Of a stretch of DNA of 64,000 nucleotides, positions 57,185-64,000 are shown piece after piece. The position numbers and the translations under genes were made by a program. The notes below the pieces were generated by a model, which was not told the origin of the DNA, did not search any database, and worked only from the letters and a program-made list of their open reading frames with translations. Position 1 is the stretch's first letter; each line of letters opens with the position of its first letter. Where the stretch lies: assembly GCA_024291935.2 (NCBI GenBank), contig CM044326.1, positions 38,334,948 through 38,398,947 of the forward strand, written 5' to 3'. This DNA comes from Okapia johnstoni (lineage: Eukaryota > Chordata > Mammalia > Artiodactyla > Giraffidae).

Positions 57185-57430
57185 AGAGCAGGCAAGGACC
57201 CCCGGGGTATCAACGACACAGAAATGCACTCTGGGAGATGAAGGAAGGGCTTTCTATGAAGGATGATGTCTAAACTGAGTTTGAAGGATAATTAGGAGCT
57301 CATCCAGCAGATCAGGGAGACAGGTCTGATAAGCCATGATAAGACCACAGATCAAGGCATGGAGGTAGAAAATAATGCTGACCAGCCCTTCAGGAGTGTG
57401 TGGAGTGAGGCGATGTGGGAGGTGAAAAGC
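57185..57430 (-). mobile_element. Probable L2 LINE body
   Basis: 'aaactgagtttgaaggataattagg' near 57271 matches the antisense L2 body. Confidence 0.52.
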
Positions 57431-57529
57431 ACTAGAGGAGACAGAGAGTTACCTGAGTTCTGATTCTGGAGATGGAAGGTGTTACATATTTGCAGAACTT
57501 GTACTTTATGTTTAAAAAAGAAAACAGAC

Positions 57530-57687
57530 TAGCCCACCAGGCTCCTCTGTCCATGGAATTCTCCAGGCAAGAATACTGGAGGGGGTTGCCATTTCCTTCT
57601 CCAGGGGACCTTCCCAACCAAGGCATTGAACCCATGTCCCCTGCACTGGCAAGTGGATTCTTTACCACTGAGCCACAAGGAAAGCCT
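57530..57687 (-). mobile_element. Bov-tA SINE, 3' end missing
   Basis: Antisense from 'agcccaccaggctcctctg' to 'ccactgagccacaaggaaagc'; the BovB-like tail end is absent. Confidence 0.9.
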
Positions 57688-58370
57688 GAAAGAAAGAGAA
57701 TACATGAGAATAAAGGGAAGAAGCCTGCTTTATCAACGTGTACGTAGGCTAGGGGAAGGAAAGGACACCAACGCATGTTATCTTCCTGTTGTCATCAGGA
57801 GGTCCTCTAACGGAACTAGAAGACATACAGGCAAATGGAAAATCTCCGCTGACGTCACTCAGAAAACACCCTCTAATGAGAAGCCATTCTTGGCGTGTGC
57901 CAAAAAGCGATTACTGTCTCGTTAAGAAAGTGGTCGGGGCAGTGCTTGGGGGTTTGAAAGTCTGGAAACAGCAACGGCATTAGATTGATTAGGTGTGTAC
58001 ATGTTGGCTGAGAAAGCTGTAGAAAGGCGAAGGGAAGTGTTTGACAAGATGAAAGACTATTCACCATGTTGGACAGCTGCTTGAGTGAAGAGATGTATAA
58101 CAGCACAGTGAAATACACTCATCCGCACGTAATACCTTCACGGCAAAATCCACTACAAGCTAGGTCACAGGATTTCTGTCTGGCATGACAGGCTCTACCA
58201 AACAAAGTTGGAAAGCAGAGTTAAGCACGTAACTCGGAACAGATGGGCCGTGGCCTAGGAGTTTTGAGGGGCTGCTTTGCCCCTCCCACCTTTGGTGGTC
58301 AGGGGCATAAGTATCTCTCTGTGGATCTCTGCAGAAAAATGATGTTATCCATCAAAGCTGCATGGCGGGC
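57688..58370. other. Candidate regulatory block with CRE
   Basis: No transposon in 57700-58130. Contains a perfect palindromic cAMP-response element TGACGTCA at 57850-57857 running into TCACTCA (AP-1-like), and several retained CpGs around. Function is inferred from motif and texture only. Confidence 0.45.
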
Positions 58371-58374
58371 TAAA

Positions 58375-58530
58375 AGAGGACCGACTTTGGAGTCAGGCAG
58401 CCACGGATAGGAGCACCTACCCCAAGTTCTCTCTCCCTAGCCTTGGACAAAGTGCTTATGCTTCTTGATTCCCAGTGTTTGCTCATCTGTGGAATGGGAT
58501 CATAGCAGCTCCTTGCGAAGGGAAGCATGG
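58375..58530 (+). mobile_element. MIR SINE
   Basis: 'gactttggagtcaggcagcc', 'cttggacaaagtgcttatgc' and 'tgctcatctgtggaatggga' in order. Confidence 0.77.
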
Positions 58531-58604
58531 CAGACATCACCACCTGCACACAGGGTGTGTGAGCTTTCTGTGGCTGCTGGCAGTCTCCAAACACGGGATC
58601 ACTG

Positions 58605-59375
58605 GGCAAGAGTCAAGGTGTCAGCAGGGCTACACTCCTTTCCAGAGGGCCTAGGGCAGAATCCATCTCCTTGCCTTTTCCAGCTTCTAGAGACTGTCTG
58701 CATTCCTTGGGTCATGGCCCTTTTCCTCCATCTACAAAGCTAGGCCCATATTTCTCTGACTCCTCTTCTATACTCACATCTCTCTATATTGTCGTTGTAG
58801 TTCAGTTACTCAGCCATGTCTGACTCTTTGCGACCCCATGGACTGCAGCACGCCTGGCTTCCCTGTCCATCATCAACTCCCTGAGTTTGCACCAACTCAT
58901 GTCTATTGAATCAGTGATGCCATCCAGCCATCTCATCCTCTGTCATCCCCTTCTCCTCCTGCCCTCAATCTTGCCCAGCATCAGGGTCTTCTTCAATGAG
59001 TCAGCCCTTCGAGTCAGGTAGCCAAAGTATTAGAGCTTCAGTTTTAGCATCAGTCCTTCCAATGAATATTCAGGGCTGATTTCCTTTAGGATTGACTGGT
59101 TTGATATCCTTGTGGTCCACGGGACTCTCAAGTCTTCTCCAGCACCATAGTTCGAAAGTATCAGTTCTTCATCGCTTGCCTTCTTCAGCCCAAAAGACTT
59201 CTCCTATTTTCAGGATTCATGTGACTAGGCTGGATTCACCCAGGTAACCTAGGATAATCCCCATCTCAAGAACCACATCTGCGAAGTCCGTTCACCATGT
59301 AAGATACCATAAGCATATGTTCTGAAGATTAAGACACAAGCATTTTGGGGGCAGGGTTATTAGGCCTGCCACAAT
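58605..59375 (-). mobile_element. ERVL/MaLR-type LTR, split by BovB
   Basis: 'gtcaaggtgtcagcagggct', 'ttgccttttccagcttctag' and 'gggtcatggcccttttcctcc' before the BovB; 'ggataatccccatctcaag' and 'tattaggcctgccacaatgg' after it. Same class as 39955-40575 but in reverse. No internal viral genes. Confidence 0.66.
58790..59189 (-). mobile_element. BovB LINE 3' end inside LTR
   Basis: Antisense about 400 bp, 'gttcagttactcagccatg' to 'gttcttcatcgcttgcc', dividing the LTR. Confidence 0.93.
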
Positions 59376-59639
59376 GGGGAGGGAAATGCTCTCTGACAAC
59401 ACTGCAGATAAGAGCATTGTGTAATTAGTCTATGATATCTGTTGACATTGAACTGACCATAAAATATAGCTAGATATAAGATGCCTTGGGGTAAAGTAGG
59501 GGTATTTCCATGAGTAAGAATCCAAATGCTAACCATAATGTAAATGTCATTTCCTTAAAGGATTCTTCTCTGGTTAAATAAGTTAGCGTCACTGTAGTAG
59601 GTCCCCTGCATGATCCCCTGTGCTCTCCTTCTCGAAAAA
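59376..59639. other. Unassigned spacer
   Basis: Nothing recognised. Confidence 0.4.
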
Positions 59640-59735
59640 GTAGGGTTATCACTGCTTTGTGCATAATACTTTCCTGACACCTAGTCCAGTATCTGGCACA
59701 GAGGGCCATTGACAAATATTTTTTGGATACATGAG
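59640..59735 (+). mobile_element. L2 LINE 3' end
   Basis: 'tagtccagtatctggcacag' and 'ttgacaaatattttttggat' match the L2 tail. Confidence 0.58.
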
Positions 59736-59739
59736 TACG

Positions 59740-59935
59740 CCATTGATAAAAGATCCACCTTGTTCTGGGTACTGTGCTGGTCACTTAGCAGACAACATGT
59801 CTAATTTTCACCTTGAGCTTTAAGATCAATATAATCATTCCCAATATACAGAGGGGGAAACTGAAGCTCAACTCAGACAAGCTCAAGCTGCTTTCCCAAA
59901 TCCAAGAGCTAATGAACAGTGAAGGTGAAGGTTAA
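59740..59935 (-). mobile_element. MIR SINE
   Basis: 'gggtactgtgctggtcactta' and 'tacagagggggaaactgaagc' are the antisense MIR in order. Confidence 0.77.
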
Positions 59936-60094
59936 CATAGACCTGTGGGGCCCCAAAGCCCATATTCTTTCTCCACATAGCTTCCCCAAGTGGACTGTAG
60001 GCCGTAAATTCACCCAGTTCAGATAAAAAAGGCTTTTCCCATGATCCAGTAAAATTGCCATGGCCCAACTACCCAGGTCATAGTCATAACAACA

Positions 60095-60275
60095 AAGCAG
60101 CAATAATCATAGATAATAATGGCTGAACATATACAGTTGAGTCAGACAGTATGAGTTCACGTCTAACCCGTATTAACAAATTCAATCCTAGTAACAACAC
60201 TGTGCCCATTTTCAGAGATGAGAAAACAGAGAGGTTAAGTAACTTGCCCAAGGCCACACAGCTAATGGAATGCTT
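60095..60275 (-). mobile_element. MIR SINE, well preserved
   Basis: 'cattttcagagatgagaaaac', 'gaggttaagtaacttgccc' and 'aaggccacacagctaatgg' keep the antisense core almost intact. Confidence 0.88.
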
Positions 60276-61039
60276 CCCCATTTCATGCCCCTGCTTCTTA
60301 AATCAGCACAAAGCTGATCCCAGTGGAATTATTTCTCTAGTCTCAAGGCACAGTGCTCAGATGAATCCATCACATGATGTGCCCCAACACTCACAAAACA
60401 CTGGAGAAACAAAGAGACAAAAACAAAGGAAAGAATGTGGCCAACACAGGCCATTTGCTCTGAATGGGACCTAAGCTGTCCTTTAGTTCATCCCTTTAGT
60501 TTGCAGATGTGAACCCTAAGATTTGCTCAGAGAAGGGATCCAGTGGCTAAAGTGAGCATGGAGAGCTGGTCCTACCCCTTTCGCCCTGCAGAGTACTTTC
60601 CTCAGGAAGTAATTGGCCCCTGCGTTACAACTGCCAGTCCCTCACTGTCTCCCATCCCTGGCGCAGACGGTCTTCCTAGATACAGGCTGATTTTAGCAGC
60701 CAGCACGTGGGGCAGGGGTGACACAGCAGCTCTCAAGTCAGTCCGTTCTTAAACGAACAAAGAGCCTGTATGTCCTTTCTCCAGAATACACCCCTCATCC
60801 ATCTTCTCCCCTAGCTGTGTCCAAACCATCGTCACCTCTCCTGGACCCAGATTCCGGCTTCCCTTGTTACCTCTGTAGACCCCACCTCCACACAATAGCT
60901 GAAGAGCTCCTTGAAAAAGTCACTCCAGGCACACCATTGCCCCACTTACCGCATCCCATGAAAGGTGGACTGAAAGCCAAACTCCCTCCTGCGGCCTCCA
61001 GGGCCTGACCCACCCCAGTGCTCATGTAGAGTCTCTGAT
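60276..61039. other. Unassigned DNA
   Basis: No repeat assigned with confidence; may hold more decayed L2. Frames 60543-60752 and 60718-61008 are open but unsupported. Confidence 0.36.
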
Positions 61040-61430
61040 CTCATTTCACACTGTTATCTTCCTCATTTAACTCTGTCTACTCTGGACTTCTTTTCTCAAA
61101 CACAACTCACGTGTCTCTGCCTCGGGGACTTTGCACTTGCCGTTCCCTCTGTCTGGAAAGCTCCTCTCCCCAGTTTCCCCGTTTCACATCCTTCTCAGCC
61201 CAATTGTCATCTCGTCGGGAAGAGGGACAGCCCGCGAACATCCCATGTTATCAGCACCTCCGTGTCCAGATTCTATTTCTCATAGCATGGGCTGCTCTAT
61301 GAAAGGATCTCATTCAGCCCGTTTGCTTGTTGATTCTGTCTCCTAAACCGGAATGCTGAGTCCATGTGAGCAGGAACCATGTTTGCCCATGTTCCCCATC
61401 ATTTCCTCCAGTATTGCCTGACTGTCATCC
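61040..61430 (+). mobile_element. L2 LINE 3' part
   Basis: 'cgtgtctctgcctcggggac', 'tgccgttccctctgtctggaa', 'ctcagcccaattgtcatctc' and 'tgtgagcaggaaccatgtttg' follow L2 to near its 3' end. Confidence 0.77.
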
Positions 61431-62319
61431 ACTGATCAGTGGTATTGGCTTCACCTCGGAGCTTGTTAGGAATGTAAAAGACATTAACCCCTACTTTATA
61501 AAATCTGCCTTTTCATATTATCCCTGGAGGCTCTTAGGCGCCTTATAGTTTGCGAAGCAGTATTCTTTAAAAACAGAGGTATCTTGAAAACAGAGATGTT
61601 TAACAAACATAAAAAATGAATGAATGAACGATGCTCTGTTATCTCGAAAATGGAGGCACTGGGCGTTTCATGTCTCTAAACTCTAGGACAGGTCTTCTGG
61701 GAGCAAAGAAACTTAATTCATTTAATGAATAAAGGATTTTACAAATAATGCAAATGAATTTGTGGTTAGTTATTAAGTATGTTGAGAAACCAAACCATGG
61801 CCCCTCTGATGTGCCTGGAGGTCTGTGGTTTCAGAACAGACGTGCTCAGTGTCCTATTTTAGTGAACAGACACCATTGCTTCAGGAAGACATTCATTCTC
61901 CTGATAAATTTTAAAAATGAGGTCCACTGATCTCATTGGTGATTAGCCGATGATAGTTACAGCCATAAAGTAGTACAACTTTTTTTTTTAACAAATTTAT
62001 CAAAACAGAGTTCAAAATCAGCCACGTCCTTCAAATTACCCACCTTGGATTCATACTAAACAGCTAAATTAAACTTGGACCTTCGCTGTGATGGAGACTA
62101 TGTATCCAAGAGGGAAGTAGAAAGGAATGTAAAGAGAAGAAGACAGGCCATTTGTTTTCCAGAAGGATCTGTAGCTCAGTTTTTCAGTCTTCACTGAATG
62201 CTTTCCACTCTTATTATGAATACCTCCCAATCAATAAACATAGGAAGTTTATTATAGAAATTATAGATGTGATACAACTGATGCATTAAACAGTTATACA
62301 GATTTCTGCCTCCTGGTGT
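61431..62319. other. Unique DNA
   Basis: 61940-62240 has conserved-noncoding texture. (GAAT)n at about 61616-61628. No gene. Confidence 0.38.
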
Positions 62320-62420
62320 GAGAAAAATCAAACCTAGTAGGGTTACCTGACTGGGCTCAAATCCCAGTCTGCCTTTCCAGCTGGGTGACTTGAACTCTTC
62401 AAGACCTTGAAGCCTTAGAG
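62320..62420 (+). mobile_element. MIR SINE fragment
   Basis: 'gactgggctcaaatcccagtc' and 'ccagctgggtgacttgaac' resemble the sense MIR 5' half. Confidence 0.62.
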
Positions 62421-62924
62421 AATATGGATGGAAAAAAATCTCACTTGCAACCTTATTTTACTTCAAGTTCCAGGATGTATTTGGGATTCCAAAGTTCAGG
62501 GTTCTGTTCTACCTTTTTTTTATCTTTTGCACACAAAAAACTCTTAAGGCTGGTACAAAATATCTAGAAGACTAACAACAAATAAGACTGAATTTACTGG
62601 CATTTTGCATATGCAGCGGATGAGTGTAGCAAGTAAGCAATACCAATAAAATTGCTAAAAATACTGCAAGATGTTTCAAAATTACATTAAAGACCAAAAT
62701 TACCCCCGAAGGAGTTTATATATTCATGCGCATTAGAGTGGTTGGAAGAATATATGCTACTTACCATAGTTTCCCAGCCTTATTAATCTATTTTGCCGTA
62801 TTGCTGTATTTTATTTGACTTTATATTATTTTATTTGACTTGATTGTATTTGGCTTCATTTACTTGGTTTGACTTTATTTTCTTTTACAAACACATATGT
62901 GTTGCCTATGCTGCCTTGGACACT
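62421..62924. other. Unique DNA, candidate conserved block 62560-62780
   Basis: 'ggcattttgcatatgcagcgg' (about 62600) gives an octamer-like element. 62800-62880 is a degenerate TTTATTTGACT repeat. Confidence 0.4.
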
Positions 62925-63085
62925 GTTCTCAGTGTTTTCTAAATACCAACCCATCCATCCTCCCAACAATCCCATGTGTTGGTGTGATCATCAACCCCAT
63001 TTTACAGATAAAGAAACTGAGGTACAGAGAAGTAAAATCTTTGACAAAGTCCAACTGGCGACTGGCTCAAGATGGTTTTAGTCAC
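62925..63085 (-). mobile_element. MIR SINE
   Basis: 'ccccattttacagataaag' and 'aaactgaggtacagagaag' are the antisense core. Confidence 0.82.
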
Positions 63086-63324
63086 TGTAACCACACAGCT
63101 GGGGCAATCTTGAAAAGTTCCCTCCACTGAGTAAGAAAATGATGCCTGCTACAGAGTTACAGTGTTTCTGCAAAAAGCACCAGGCATCGCAGCAGTGTTC
63201 CTGTGAAGCTGAGTTTCTTTTCCAACTCATAAGAATGAGTGGGGGAAAACTCTGAAGAAGGCGAGTAGCTGAAGGCATGTAAACACAGGAAGAGCTACAA
63301 GTTTCAGTATACTGCTTAAGTAAA
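63086..63324. other. Unassigned spacer
   Basis: Nothing recognised. Confidence 0.4.
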
Positions 63325-63522
63325 GTGAAGTACAGTGAAAGTCGCTCAGTCGTCTTTGACTCTTTGCAACCCATGGACTATACAGTCCATGGAATTCTCT
63401 GGGCCAGAATACTGGAGTGGGGAGCCTTTCCCTTCTCCAGGGGATCTTCCCAACTCTAGGATAAAACTCAGGTCTCCTGCATTGCAGGCGTATTCTTTAC
63501 TGGCTGAGCCACCAGAGAAGTA
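63325..63522 (-). mobile_element. Bov-tA SINE
   Basis: Antisense full copy 'gaaagtcgctcagtcgtc' to 'ctggctgagccaccagagaa'. Confidence 0.95.
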
Positions 63523-63589
63523 AGTTACACTCGAAGGCAGCCGTCTGAGATACATGAAAAAGGCACTGAGCTTAGAGACGGAAGAAACC

Positions 63590-63770
63590 AGCTGTGGGTT
63601 CTGGCTAATCTGCTGCCCATCTGGGTGACTGTGCCCAAGTCACTTACACGCTCTGACCTTCAATTTCTTCATCATAAAACTCAAGTGTGTTACCTTTCTT
63701 GCCCAGAGGACTAAAGCAACTCAGACTCACAACAGCTCCTGACACACTGTAGGTAAATGCCAAAGACCTG
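63590..63770 (+). mobile_element. MIR SINE
   Basis: 'ctgggtgactgtgcccaagtc', 'ccttcaatttcttcatcat' and 'cctgacacactgtaggtaaatg' in order. Confidence 0.82.
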
Positions 63771-64000
63771 CTGGAGCTCAAATTGAAAGTTGAGACGGTC
63801 AATGCATATGCCTCGAGTCTCTGAAAAGATGTTTTCCTTGCAATTACACACGGTTTCCAAATCGGAAAACACACCACCCATCTGAGACATGCATAATATT
63901 CACGCTCTCGTCCTGTTTGGTCCTGAATTTTTTATCTCCCAAGAATAATGACCTCAGCCCTGGGCATTTCTGGAGGATTAATGACCAGCAGAATTTAATG
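63771..64000. other. Unique DNA at window edge
   Basis: No repeat; 'tcaatgcatatgcctcgag' and 'cctggaggattaatgacc'-like motifs give it enhancer-like texture. Continues beyond the window. Confidence 0.35.

Noticed and set aside
1..64000. Bacterial-type operons, ribosome binding sites, terminators or origins
   Set aside because: Repeat content is that of a ruminant nuclear genome; such features do not apply and none was seen.

Overview
The window is nuclear DNA of a pecoran ruminant (cattle, buffalo, sheep, goat or deer group). The evidence is the repeat content: dozens of Bov-tA/Bov-A SINEs, many BovB (RTE-type) LINE 3' ends, two CHR-type SINEs of the cetacean-hippo-ruminant lineage, ruminant-type L1 3' ends, and an older mammalian layer of MIR, L2, L1M, MaLR/ERVL LTRs, Tigger and mariner relics. 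Species cannot be resolved by eye. Family names are given from memory of consensus sequences; no masking program was run.

I found no protein-coding gene, rRNA or tRNA gene and no exon with convincing coding evidence. The longer open frames (up to about 156 codons) run through SINEs, BovB or L1 remnants, or a 36-bp minisatellite. The window therefore looks intergenic or deep-intronic.

Layout. 1-1778: L1 3' end broken by two SINEs. 2216-4136: mostly unique, with a conserved-looking block and a splice-flanked 40-nt candidate exon (3966-4005). 4137-9560: L1 fragments, mainly antisense, carrying BovB and SINE insertions. 9561-17183: mixed unique DNA, SINEs and MIRs, a perfect 23-bp-arm hairpin (12350-12399), an inverted BovB (15055-15231) and a CpG-enriched block (15640-16290). 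17184-21790: SINE, mariner relic, BovB, a twin-primed ruminant L1 and a long ancient antisense L1. 21835-34534: MIR/L2-rich old DNA with LTRs, a Tigger transposon, a CHR SINE with target duplication and a 25-bp minisatellite. 34535-40790: BovB, SINEs, L2, MIR and a 33-bp micro-insertion. 40791-64000: blocks of unique sequence separated by SINE/BovB clusters, with a 36-bp minisatellite at 48390-48569.

The most interesting signal is a pair of non-repeat-like elements, about 170 bp each, in the same orientation 14 kb apart (41453-41630 and 55430-55597). They share a nearly identical core containing an octamer motif (ATGCAAAT). Other unique blocks (2360-2900, 15640-16290, 40880-41760, 50680-51250, 55060-55620, 57700-58130, 62560-62780) look like candidate cis-regulatory elements, as in the regulatory landscape of a developmental gene. 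That reading is inference until tested by cross-species alignment.
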